A stretch of 64,000 nucleotides of DNA. Source: Roseitranquillus sp963776845 (GTDB lineage: Bacteria; Pseudomonadota; Alphaproteobacteria; Rhodobacterales; Rhodobacteraceae). Positions 45,213 through 54,310 of the stretch are shown one piece after another. The stretch covers positions 1-64,000 of the forward strand of contig CAVZOJ010000031.1 in the NCBI GenBank assembly GCA_963776845.1, in the 5' to 3' direction. Positions within the stretch are counted from its first letter, which is position 1, and each line of letters opens with the position of its first letter. A model generated the notes under the pieces. It was not told the origin of the DNA, did no database searches, and saw nothing but the letters and a program-made list of their open reading frames with translations. A program made the translations under genes and the position numbers.

Positions 45213-46490
45213 TCAAGACAGAACGGACGCCCGCTCCACAAGCCAAAAGCATGCGGCCAGCGCGATGCCTGTGAGCACGGCTGACCTTGCCAGCCCAGCG
45301 ACGCGGCGCGACCCGAGGCTTATTGCCGCGACAGTCGCCAGCGTCGCCAAGACGATGGCGAGCTGGCCGAGCTCGATCCCGAGCGTGAAGGCGGCGAGCG
45401 CAGGGATGAGGCGGTCCGCGTCGCGTCCCAGGATCTCAGACAGGACGAACGAGAAGCCGAGCCCGTGCAGGAGGCCCACGGCGCCAATGATCCAGACCGC
45501 CTCCAGGCGTCGCATCCACGCGGCCACGGCGGCGTAGACGACCGTCGCCGCTATCGCCGCTTCGACCGCGGGGATGAACCAGTGGCGATCCGGGACGTAG
45601 CCCAGGAACGAGACCGCCAGGGTCGCCGCATGGCCGAGGGTGAACGCGGTGACGAGCCAGAGCAGGCGGCGCGAGCTACCGGCGCCGAGCGCCAGGCAGA
45701 CCACGAGGAGCACGTGGTCGAGACCCTTCAGGATGTGCAGGACCCCTTGCCACACGAAGCCGACGAAGGCCGACATCGCCGATCCATCGAGCGTCACCGG
45801 CTCGGCAAGCTGGCCCGGGACGGAGAGCGAGACCGGGGTCGGCCCCCTCGCATCGACCAGGTGGTTGTCGACGGAGACGCCGCGCGGCAGGGGCAGAGGC
45901 GGGTAGGCGGACCGGACGGAGAGCGGGGCCCGCGGCATCGGCGCGTCGAGCGTCAGCGTGTACTCGACGAAGGCGTCGCCGAAGACCGGGTCGATCCCCG
46001 CGCCCGGTGACGAGACGCTTGCGGCCGCCTCCTCGGGAGACCGGAACCCCTCGACGGGGTCGCGAAGCGCGATCCGGAATTCGGTGAGGTTCGCGCCGAC
46101 CGGACGGCCGTTCTGCTGCCAGATCAGGGCATCGGCGAGCCGCGCCTCGATCTGCGCGACGTCGCGCTCGATCGCCGTCATGTCGAGCCGGTAGCGCAGC
46201 CCGCCTCCGACGGGCTCGGGTCGGACGAACGGTGCGGCGAAGGGTTCCTGCGCCTCCATCGACGCCACCACACGGTCCGCGAAGAGGAGGGGCGCCGGCA
46301 CGCGTACATGCGCCACGAGACCTGCGTCGCCGGTGGCGAGGACGATCGTGCGAACCTTCGTGCCCTCGCTGAAATGCGCCGCGGCCGGTCCGGCGGCGAA
46401 CGCGAGAAGGCAGACGATCAGTCGGGTCGCGACCTTGCGCGCAAGGTCGCGCTTGCAGAAGCTTTGCCCGTTGGCCGTGGTGCGGTTCAT
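45213..46490 (-). CDS. HupE/UreJ-type membrane protein with extracytoplasmic N-terminal domain
   Basis: 425 residues. Signal peptide (RLIVCLLAFAAGPAAAHF), then about 190 residues of periplasmic domain, then six or so membrane helices with the HupE/UreJ_2 signatures ILKGLDHVLLVVCLALGAGS, LVTAFTLGHAATLAVSFLG and IGAVGLLHGLGFSFVLSEIL; the histidines could bind a metal such as nickel. Family members are loosely called hydrogenase/urease accessory proteins or metal permeases, yet neither hydrogenase nor urease is present. It sits between two phosphatase genes on the same strand, so a role in metal supply for phosphatases is a guess. Intact. Confidence 0.82.
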   Translation of the reverse strand: MNRTTANGQSFCKRDLARKVATRLIVCLLAFAAGPAAAHFSEGTKVRTIVLATGDAGLVAHVRVPAPLLFADRVVASMEAQEPFAAPFVRPEPVGGGLRYRLDMTAIERDVAQIEARLADALIWQQNGRPVGANLTEFRIALRDPVEGFRSPEEAAASVSSPGAGIDPVFGDAFVEYTLTLDAPMPRAPLSVRSAYPPLPLPRGVSVDNHLVDARGPTPVSLSVPGQLAEPVTLDGSAMSAFVGFVWQGVLHILKGLDHVLLVVCLALGAGSSRRLLWLVTAFTLGHAATLAVSFLGYVPDRHWFIPAVEAAIAATVVYAAVAAWMRRLEAVWIIGAVGLLHGLGFSFVLSEILGRDADRLIPALAAFTLGIELGQLAIVLATLATVAAISLGSRRVAGLARSAVLTGIALAACFWLVERASVLS

Positions 46491-46564
46491 GTCAGGCTCC
46501 CGGAGGTCCCAGACCGCCGCAGCGGCGGATCACGGCCCGGACAACCGCCCGGGCCGCCTTTCGC

Positions 46565-48510
46565 TCAGCCGGGCTGGAGCCAGAACTCGCTCTGCCAGAA
46601 CGGGTTCGGGAGCTGCTCGACGACCTCGAACGTGTAGTCGCGGGAGAAGGTGCGTCCGTGGCGGTCGGTGGTCTCGACCGTCAGGGTGTGGACGCCTTCG
46701 GGCAGGTCGGCCGGCAGCTCGGCGCGCCACAGATGCGCGCTGCTGTCGGTGAGGTTGCCGCGCCGGAACGGGCCGGGAGTGCCGGTGTATATGCTGTCGC
46801 GGAAGACGCGGTAGCCGGCGGTATCGTCGCCGCCCGTGTCCGACAGGATCGCCATGTCGGCCTGCGTCGATTGCAGCGCCAGCGCCAGCGGGTCGGTGTG
46901 CTCGGGTCCCGTCTCCTTGGCCTCGCCGCCGCCGTCCTGGGTCAGCGTCGCCTCGATCGGCTCGCCGTCGTTGATGCTGACGTTGACGGTGCTCTCCTTC
47001 GAGCCGTTCCAGACGTTTGCCGCGACCCAGGTGCCGCCCTCCAGATCCTCGCGCGTCAGCATGTACATGTCGCCGAGATCCTTGCGCGAGACCGGCGGCT
47101 CGACATCGGTCGGGATGTCGTAGGCTTCGGTGAAGGCGTAGAGCTTCTCGGCCCAGTCCCGGAACCGCGGCGTGTTGAACGAAGCGTGGAGTTGCTCGTC
47201 CTCGCCGCGCCCGAAGGCCTGGTACGTCTCGACGTAGTCCGAGCCGTCGAACTCCAGGATGTAGAAGCCGCGCGGCGACTGCCGAGGCGCTGCGTCGCGT
47301 GCGGCACGCCCTGGTCGTTGAGGTCGCCCTGCCACCACGAGCCCGAGACGGCGCCGGTGACGATCTGGTGGAACGGCGCTTCGGCGAGACCGGTGTTCTC
47401 CTCCCAACCCTCGTAGCCCGTGCCCTCGGTCAGGTTCTCGGTGGTGTGGGTGTGACCGGCAAGGCCGAGCGCCGGGCGGTCGCCGATGATCTCCGCCAGC
47501 TCGGCGAAGTTGTCGGTCTGGTGCTTGGCGGCGGTGTTGTCGGTGAAGGTCTGGAACGGGATGTGCGCGTTCAGGACGACGAGCTTGTCCTCGGGCACGT
47601 TCGCGAGGTCGTTCGCGAGCCACGCCATCTGCCGGTCGTGGACGACGCCGTTGTAGGTCGGCTCCTCGGCAGGGTCGCAGAACGGGTGGTCGTCGACGCC
47701 GTTGCAGGGATAGCGGACGTTGTCGAGCACGACGAAGTGCACGTTGCCGATGTCGAACGAGTAGTATTCGGGCCCGAACTCGCGCCGGAACGTGTCGAAC
47801 GAGTGCTGGTCGCTGTCCGCGTCGAAGTCGATGTCGTGGTTGCCGGCGACGAAGTAATAGGGCGTTTGCCCGACCGAGACGATCTGCTTGAAGCGCGGAT
47901 AGAGCGACAGGTCGTCGCCCATGATGTCGCCTTCGAAGATCAGGCACTCGGTGTCGGACAGGTCGGAGTTCAGCAGCATCGCGCCCACGGTCTCGCGGAC
48001 ATAGCCGATCTCGGTGTTCGTGTACGGCTGCGGGTCGCCGAACACGCGGCAGGCGAATTGCTCGCCGACCAGGTCCTCGATCAGCGGGAAGTTGATCTCG
48101 GCCGGCAGCGGGCCTGTCGCCTCGATGCCGCCGAAGCGCAGCGGCGGCGAGCCTGCGACCTTGTGCACGTAGGCGAACTGCGGAACCATTTCCTCGTTCA
48201 CCGGCACCGCGTGATCGGCGGGCTTGGTGATGAACAGGTTCATGTCGTCGTAAGCGGGTAGCTCGTAGGTGCCGTCGGACCCCGTCGTCACCACCTCGCG
48301 GCCGTTCGAGAGCATGACGCCCTCGACGCCGGCCTCGCCCTCATCGAGCTGGCTGTTGCGGTTGGCGTCGAGGAAGACCGTTCCACGTGCGGTCGCGTCG
48401 GTGGCCTCGCCGACCGTTTGCACGCCGCCGACGTAACTCGCGTCCTTGGCGGCGGCGGTCAGTGGCGTCATGGCGACACCGGCGGCCAAGGCAAGCTTGA
48501 TGCCTCTCAT
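46565..48510 (-). CDS. Secreted calcineurin-like phosphoesterase with N- and C-terminal extra domains, one frameshift
   Basis: About 650 residues. Signal peptide MRGIKLALAAGVAMTPLTAA; a SdrD/carboxypeptidase-like beta domain (GTVFLDANRNSQLDEGEAGV, SNGREVVTTGSDGTYELP); then the metallophosphoesterase core with CRVFGDPQPY, EGDIMGDD, FVAGNHDID, VLNAHIPFQ and LGLAGHTHTTEN, covering all metal ligands; then a C-terminal beta domain (VNVSINDGEPIEATLTQDGG, HLWRAELPADLPEGVHTLTV). A shift near 47285 splits core and tail. It hydrolyses some phosphate ester outside the cytoplasm. Candidate PHO-box repeats lie 50 bases upstream, so it is probably induced by phosphate starvation. Confidence 0.88.
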
Positions 48511-48559
48511 CTCGGAAACTCCCGATGGATTGCTGATGGGAGTTGATTGGGTGGCGCGC

Positions 48560-48599
48560 GTGACACCCCATGAACGGGAGCGTGATGTTTTCGTGAACC
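48560..48599 (-). promoter_or_regulatory. Candidate tandem PHO-box array upstream of the phosphoesterase
   Basis: On the minus strand four units ending TCAC/TCAT (GGTTCAC, ACATCAC, CGTTCAT, GTGTCAC) follow each other at 11, 12 and 10 bases, close to the 11-base period of PhoB sites, with an A-rich spacer between the first two. Individual matches are weak; the spacing is the main argument. Confidence 0.4.
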
Positions 48600-48748
48600 G
48601 CGCTGAGCGCGAGTGGCCGGACCGTTGAACCCAAAGACCGGTCGGGACGTTCTCGTCATCGAGTACAGAGCGACGGATGCGCTGCGCCGCCCTTGACCGC
48701 GGACTGGTGCTGCTGTCCCTCGCGCCGTTGCAGCGGGATGGGGCGAGA

Positions 48749-49677
48749 ATGGCCTATCGCATCAAGAAGGGCGACAAGAGCGTTCAGGCCGGGCTGCGTC
48801 GGATCGCGGACGAGCAGATCGGCCGGGCGCTCGGCGAAATCGACGACGACGACCTCGACTTCGCGGAGAAGGTCCATCAGGTGCGCAAGCGCTGTAAGAA
48901 GCTGCGCGGGCTTATCCGCCTCGTCCGCCCCGCGTTCGACGACTACAGCGCCGAAAACGGGGCCTTCCGGGACGCAGCGCAGATGCTTTCCGGCGTCAGG
49001 GACACGCGGACCTGATCCACCTACGACACCGTAACGGCGCACTTCGAGGATCAGATCGACCGCCGCGCCTTCTCCCCGATCCGCGCGCGCCTCACCCGCG
49101 AGCCAAGGAGGTGCGCGGGCGCCCCGAGACCCAGGAGCGGATGCAGGAGTTCCGGCAAGAGATGGAAGCGGCGCGCGCTCGCGCCGCGACGTGGAAGCTG
49201 GACGAGGACGGCTTCACCGCGATTGGGGGCGGCGCGGGCAGGACCTACAAGCGCGCCCGCAAGCGGATGCAGGAGGCCTGGTCGGCTCGCTCGGACGAGG
49301 CGATGCACGAGTGGCGCAAGCGGGTGAAGTACCACTGGTACCATGCGCGCTTCCTCGGCGATGTCGTGCCGGCGATGACGCGGCCTCAGGCGGAGGCACT
49401 GGACGAGCTCTCCGACCTCCTCGGCGATCATCACGACCTGGCGGTCCTCGAGGCGCGGCTCGGCGAGGCGCCCGACGACTTCGGCACCGCAACCGACCTC
49501 GAGGCGTTCCTTGGCCTGATCCGCAAGCGCAAGGAGGTCCTGGCCGAGACGGCCTTCGAGCTCGGGCGCCTGTCGCTCGCCGAGCGGAAGAAGGCGCTGG
49601 TCAAGCGCTGGCGAGGCTACTGGAAGATTTGGCGTGCCGGCGGCGCAGGGCCGGACCTACTCGTCGTCAAGGCCTGA
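48749..49677 (+). CDS. CHAD domain protein, frame-disrupted
   Basis: Helical CHAD protein of about 300 residues; these bind inorganic polyphosphate through conserved His and basic residues. Starts MAYRIKKGDKSVQAGLRRIA. First CHAD repeat FAEKVHQVRKRCKKLRGLIR; second MHEWRKRVKYHWYHARFLGD, followed by LSDLLGDHHDLAVLEARLG. A TGA near 49013 and a shift near 49105 interrupt it (VRDTRT stop STYDTVTAHFEDQ). It converges with the CYTH gene, overlapping its end by about 20 bases; CHAD and CYTH proteins are functionally linked in polyphosphate metabolism. Divergent from the phosphoesterase. Confidence 0.85.
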
Positions 49678-50127
49678 CACGCCGGCGAGGGTGGTGTTGT
49701 AGTAGCGCGCGTCCCCGGTCACCTCCTTGCCGAGCCAGTCCGGTCGGGCGAAGTCCGCGTCCCCGTGCGGCAGCTCGATCTCGGCCAGGACCAGCCCGGC
49801 ATGCTCGCCCTCGAAGACGTCGATCTCCCACGCACCGGGATCGGCCGGTACGGTGTGCCGGCGCTTCGAGACAGGCCGACCCATGGCCAGCTTCATCAAG
49901 GCGAGCGCATCCGGCACCGGGATGGGATACTCGAACTCCTGCCGGCTCAGCCCTTTCCCAGCACTCTTGATCGTGATTACGGCCTCGGCCTCGTCAATGA
50001 GACGCACGCGGGCGACCAGGTTCTCGGTCCGCGCGAGGTAGGCCTGGCGCAAATGTCTGCCGCCGTCCGCCGACGCGCGCCAGCCATCGTTTCTCAGGAG
50101 GAACTTGCGCTCGATTTCCTCCGCCAT
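49657..50127 (-). CDS. CYTH domain protein (triphosphate tunnel metalloenzyme)
   Basis: 156 residues from MAEEIERKFLLRN, which carries the EIERK triphosphate-binding motif; an upstream ATG at 50157 is less likely. The tunnel-lining charged residues continue in LVARVRLIDEAEAVITIKSA, LSRQEFEYPIPVPDALALM, SKRRHTVP, WEIDVFEGEHAGLVLAEIEL and GDARYYNTTLA. Probable activity: hydrolysis of tripolyphosphate or a similar inorganic triphosphate. Intact, tail to tail with the CHAD gene. Confidence 0.92.
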   Translation of the reverse strand: MAEEIERKFLLRNDGWRASADGGRHLRQAYLARTENLVARVRLIDEAEAVITIKSAGKGLSRQEFEYPIPVPDALALMKLAMGRPVSKRRHTVPADPGAWEIDVFEGEHAGLVLAEIELPHGDADFARPDWLGKEVTGDARYYNTTLAGVSGLDDE

Positions 50128-50313
50128 CGCGTCCTCGTCTCTCTGGTCGACCCGCACCTGCGGTTGAGTAGCACGCCGATGAGGCCGGCGTCAGGCGTCT
50201 GGCACGCCGAGCGTGCGGCGGCCGGCCGCTGTCACGAATCTGAGACGTAGACGTCGCCATTGCGTCACATTGGCCGGCCACTCCGCAGTTGACCGCAGGA
50301 GAGGGACTCGGAC

Positions 50314-52217
50314 ATGAGACAGCTGTTCACAGCCGTATCGGCGCTGGCGCTCGTAGCTGGCGGCGCAGAGGCGCAATCCAACTTCAACCGCATCGCGTCG
50401 TTCGCCACACCCGCCAACATGGCGGAAGGCTCCGACACCGGCGACGAGACCTCGGCCGAGATCATCGCCGCGACCGACGACGGCATGACGCTGATCTACA
50501 CCGACAGCCCGCTGGGCGTCGTCGGCCGCATCTACATCAGCGACCCGGCAAATCCCGCGCCGCTCGGCAATGTCGAGATTGGGGGCGAGCCGACGAGCGT
50601 CGCCGTTATCGGAAGCACCGCCATCATCGGCGTGAACACCTCGGAGAGCTACACGGAGCCGTCAGGCAGCCTCGTCGCGCTCGACGTCTCGACCGGCGAG
50701 ACGCTGGCGCGCTGATCGAGGTCGGCCACTACCCGGAGGGCCGATCCGACGCCAAGGGCGTCGAGCCGGAGTCGATCGAGGTCGCGACCTTCGGCGGCAC
50801 GCCGATGGTGTTCGTCGGCTCAGAGTGGTTGTTCTCCTGCAGCGTGACGACGGTCTCGCCCAGGCCGATGATGTCGACGAACTCCGGCTCCGGGTCCTCG
50901 GGCGCGACCTCGGCAAGGCCGGTCAGGTCGGCCTCGGTACGGCTGTCGCAGTCGACCCCGCCTTCCGAGACGTCGTACATCACGAGGAGGCCCGGCGGCA
51001 TCTGCGGCACCCGGCCGTCGCCTGCGTCCTCGTCGCGCTCGTTCTCGATGGCGACCGAGACGAAGCTGCCGTCGGGCGCGATGGCGATGCTGTCGGGCTG
51101 GCCACCGAGGTCGCATGACGGCGGCTCGGCGGTCGGCGTCTACGACGTAACGGACCTGACCTCGCCGGTCCTGACCCAGATCCTGCCGTCGGGCATCGGG
51201 CCTGAGGGCTACGTCGCAATCCCTGACCGCAGCCTCCTCGTCTCGGCGAACGAGACCGACCTCGGCCCCGACGGCGGCGTCCGCGCCCACGTCATGCTCT
51301 ACGAGTACGGCGAGGGTGCGGCGCAATATCCGACACTGACCTCCGCCGGGGCAACCGACGAGGGCGGCAACCCCATCGGCTGGGGCGCGATCTCGGGCAT
51401 GGTCGCGGGCGAGGGCGGCACGATCTACGCGGTCAACGACAGCTTCTATTCCGGCCAGCCGACGATCTTCGAGATCGACGCGAGCCGGACGCCGGCGCGG
51501 ATCACCCGCGCGATCCGCGTCACCCGGGACGGCGCGCCCGCGCAGAACATGGAAATGGAGGGGATCGCGCTGGCCGACGGCGGCTTCTGGATCGCCAACG
51601 AGGGCGACGCGGAGGACGGCATCCCGCACGCGATCTACCGCGTCTCCGCCGACGGCGCGATCGAGGAGGAGATCGGCTTGCCCGCTGAGCTCGCTGTGCA
51701 CCAGCGCTCGAACGGCTTCGAGGGGATCACGCGGGTCGAGGACACGCTCTGGCTGGCGGTGCAGCGCGAATGGGGCGACGATCCGGAGGGGCAGGTCAAG
51801 CTTCTCGCCTACGACACCGGCTCGGGCGAATGGGGCGCGGTGCGCTATCCGCTCGAGACGCCGACAGCGGGCTGGGTCGGACTGTCCGAGATCACCGCGG
51901 GCGGCGAATACGTCTACGTCATCGAGCGCGACAACCAGATCGGCAGCGCCGCGGCGCTCAAGGCGCTCTACCGCGTTCCGCTGTCCGAGATGCAGCCGGC
52001 GCCGCTCGGCGGCGAGCTGCCAGTCGTCTCCAAGGAGCTTGTCCGGGACCTGATCCCCGACCTCGAGGCGTGGGGCGGCTACGTCGTCGACAAGGTCGAG
52101 GGCCTGGCCATCGACGAAAGCGGCCTCGGCTGGGTCTCGACCGATAACGATGGCGTTGACGACAGCTCGGGCGAGACATTCTTCTGGTCGATCGGCCCCG
52201 TCGCCTCGACCAACTGA
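50314..52217 (+). pseudogene. Esterase-like phytase-family secreted protein, rearranged inside
   Basis: Signal peptide MRQLFTAVSALALVAGGAEA, then beta-propeller sequence as in choice-of-anchor/esterase-like phytase proteins. Segment A (to SLVALDVSTGETLAR, 50713) is followed directly by IEVGHYPEGRSDAKGVEPES, then an inverted piece of the same gene (50825-51115), then the remainder in another frame: SAVGVYDVTDLTSPVLTQIL, GPEGYVAIPDRSLLVSANET, GWGAISGMVAGEGGTIYAVN, QNMEMEGIALADGGFWIANE, VYVIERDNQIGSAAALKALY, AIDESGLGWVSTDNDGVDDS. The C-terminal 365 residues are intact. The ancestor was probably a secreted phosphate- or phytate-related enzyme. Start at 50314 behind GGAGAGGGA. Confidence 0.78.
50825..51115 (-). 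other. Inverted internal segment of the phytase-family gene
   Basis: Read on the minus strand this 0.29-kb piece is good propeller coding sequence (LGGQPDSIAIAPDGSFVSVA, VPQMPPGLLVMYDVSEGG, DPEPEFVDIIGLGETVVTLQ then ENNH) that belongs directly after segment A of the surrounding plus-strand gene. It now lies downstream of a later segment and backwards. No long inverted repeats at the borders. Confidence 0.7.
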
Positions 52218-52454
52218 AGCACTCTGCGCGGGGGTCTCCCGATCCTCGCGCTTCTTCGTGTCAGTCGTTTCCTTGCTTCCCGCCCGGTGCCAGCAACGAA
52301 CAGGATCCGCGCCAACGGGTGTTGCGTCGTCTCTGCTGGCTTCTCCGGGGGGCTCGGCACCCTTACTATTCGCCGCACCTGTGTCGAAACTGGCGAGTGG
52401 CCGACTCAGCCGTGCATGACCTCGGGCCGTTCCCGGCCGGGAAAGTGGCGGCGC

Positions 52455-53048
52455 GTGGGTCCAGAGACCGGCCGCGAGCGGCAGCGCGACGTAGAGGAGG
52501 ACCGACAGCAAGAGCGTCTGCCAGGGCACCGCGATGTCGGTGACGCCGAGCAGGAACGCCACGATCGGCGCGAAGGCCACAACCATGATAAGGTCGTGCA
52601 CCGAGACCTGGACCAGCGTGTAGGTCTCGTCGCCCCGCGTCAGCTGCGACCAGACGAAGACCATGGCGGTGCAGGGCGCGGCGCCGAGCAGGATCAGGCC
52701 AGCGATGTACTGCGCCCTGTCATCGGGCGGGATCAGCGGCGCGAAGACGTGCTCGAAGAACGGCACCGCCAGCGCCGCCATAGTGAACGGCTTGATCAGC
52801 CAGTTGACGGCGAGCGTGATCAGCAGGCCTGTGGGCTGCCGCGTGACCTGGCGCAGCGCGCCCGGGTCGACGCCGACCATCATCGGGTAGACCATCGCCC
52901 AGATCAGCACCGCGACGACGAGGTTGACGTTCGCGACCTCGGCCGCGGCGACGGCCTCGATCAGCGCTGGCGCGATGGAGCCGACGACGATGCCGGCGAT
53001 CATCGCCAGCGCGACCCAGGCGGTGAGGTACCTCTCGAACGCGCTCAT
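52455..53048 (-). pseudogene. acr3: Arsenite efflux pump Acr3, C-terminal third missing
   Basis: Starts MSAFERYLTAWVALAMIAGI and shows the Acr3 sequence through VYPMMVGVDPGALRQVTRQ, FTMAALAVPFFEHVF, GLILLGAAPCTAMVFVWSQL (the conserved Cys needed for arsenite transport) and VPWQTLLLSVLLYVALPLAA. At GLWTH (about 52455) homology ends and the frame runs on into unrelated sequence. About 200 of roughly 350 residues remain, so helices 7-10 are lost. First base overlaps the arsJ stop. It could not pump as written. Confidence 0.82.
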
Positions 53049-54310
53049 GCGAGGGCGGTCCGCTCGGCGTGCGGGTCGAGCCGCGTGGCACCGATCCAGC
53101 TCAGGACGACCATGACCGCCGCCGTGCCGAGGCAGAGCGGCAGGCCGCCCAGCTGGAAGGTGAGGCCGGAGAGAAGCGTGCCGATCAACCGTCCGGCAGC
53201 GTTCGCCATGTAGTAGAAGCCGACGTCCATCGTCACGCGGCTGTCCTGGCTGAAGTGCAGGATCAGGTACGAGTGCAAGGCCGAGTTGACGGCGAAGAGG
53301 GCGCCGAAGACAAGCAACCCGGCGATCAGCGTCGCCGTCAGCCAGGGCGCCGGCTCGCCCGCAGCGAGGGCCAGAGCCGCGAGGAATGCGGGGACGACCG
53401 CGAGCATGGCCGCCCATCGCCGGGCCTCGTAGACGATCTCGGCCTCTGGCCGGGTGCTCGCGCGGAGCGGCCTCGGCGCCCTGGCCTGCACCGCGCCGTA
53501 GAGGATGATCCAGACCGCCATGAAGCTGCCGACGGTGAAGAAGGCGGCGCGGTTGCCCGCCCCGGTACCGTCGGAGAGCACGGCGTAGAAGTAGATTGGT
53601 ATGCCGACCACGAACCAGACGTCGCGGGCGCCGAACAGGAACACCCGCGCCGCGCTCAGCCAGTTGATGTTGCGGTCGCGCGAGAAGACCTCGCTGAACT
53701 TCGTCCCCTTCCTGCCGCGCGGCAGGCCGGCGGGCATGCCGACCAGCACCGCGACGAGGATCGCCGCCAGCACCGCCGCCATCGCCAGCACCGCCGGCGT
53801 GAAGCCGATGAGCGCCAACAGAGCCGCGCCGAGCAGGAAGCCCACGCCCTTCACCGCGTTCTTCGACCCGGTCAGCACCGCGACCCAACGGAAGAGCGAG
53901 CCTTGTGTCGTCGGCGCCAGCAGCTTGACGGCGCTCTTGGCGCTCATCTTGGAGAGGTCCTTGGCCACGCCCGAGGCGCCCTGCACCGCCATGACGTAGG
54001 CGACCGACACCGCCACGCTCCACCCGGGGTCGAGCAGCGCCAGCGCAAGGAGCGCCGCCACCTGGATGCCGAGCCCGGCGTGGAGCGTCGAGGCCAGGCC
54101 GAACCGCGCTGCGATCCAGCCGGCTGAGAGGTTCGTCACCATGCCGGCGACCTCGTAGAGCAGGAACAGCCAGGCGAGTTGGATTGGCGTGAAGCCGAGC
54201 GAATGGAAGTGCAGCAGCACCAGCATCCTGAGCGCGCCGTCGGTCAGCATGAACGCCCAATAGGCCGCGGTGACGGCGACGTAGGCGGCGAGGCCCTCGG
54301 GACGGCTCAC
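53045..54310 (-). CDS. arsJ: Organoarsenical efflux MFS transporter ArsJ
   Basis: 421 residues with 12 predicted helices. Start MSRPEGLAAYVAVTAAYWAF; ArsJ-type landmarks LLHFHSLGFTPIQLAWLFLL, YEVAGMVTNLSAGWIAARFG, ASGVAKDLSKMSAKSAVKLL. ArsJ exports 1-arseno-3-phosphoglycerate made by the partner GAPDH, and the product falls apart to arsenate outside, so the pair confers arsenate resistance. Overlaps the gapdh gene by four bases and the acr3 start by four. Intact. Confidence 0.92.
   Translation of the reverse strand: MSRPEGLAAYVAVTAAYWAFMLTDGALRMLVLLHFHSLGFTPIQLAWLFLLYEVAGMVTNLSAGWIAARFGLASTLHAGLGIQVAALLALALLDPGWSVAVSVAYVMAVQGASGVAKDLSKMSAKSAVKLLAPTTQGSLFRWVAVLTGSKNAVKGVGFLLGAALLALIGFTPAVLAMAAVLAAILVAVLVGMPAGLPRGRKGTKFSEVFSRDRNINWLSAARVFLFGARDVWFVVGIPIYFYAVLSDGTGAGNRAAFFTVGSFMAVWIILYGAVQARAPRPLRASTRPEAEIVYEARRWAAMLAVVPAFLAALALAAGEPAPWLTATLIAGLLVFGALFAVNSALHSYLILHFSQDSRVTMDVGFYYMANAAGRLIGTLLSGLTFQLGGLPLCLGTAAVMVVLSWIGATRLDPHAERTALA

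Noticed and set aside
50820..52454. Continuation of the minus-strand acr3 frame through the phytase-family gene, making one giant protein with arsJ-shadow sequence
   Set aside because: Only 52455-53048 matches Acr3. The rest is the reverse of a plus-strand gene, except the inverted 50825-51115 piece, which belongs to that gene and not to acr3.
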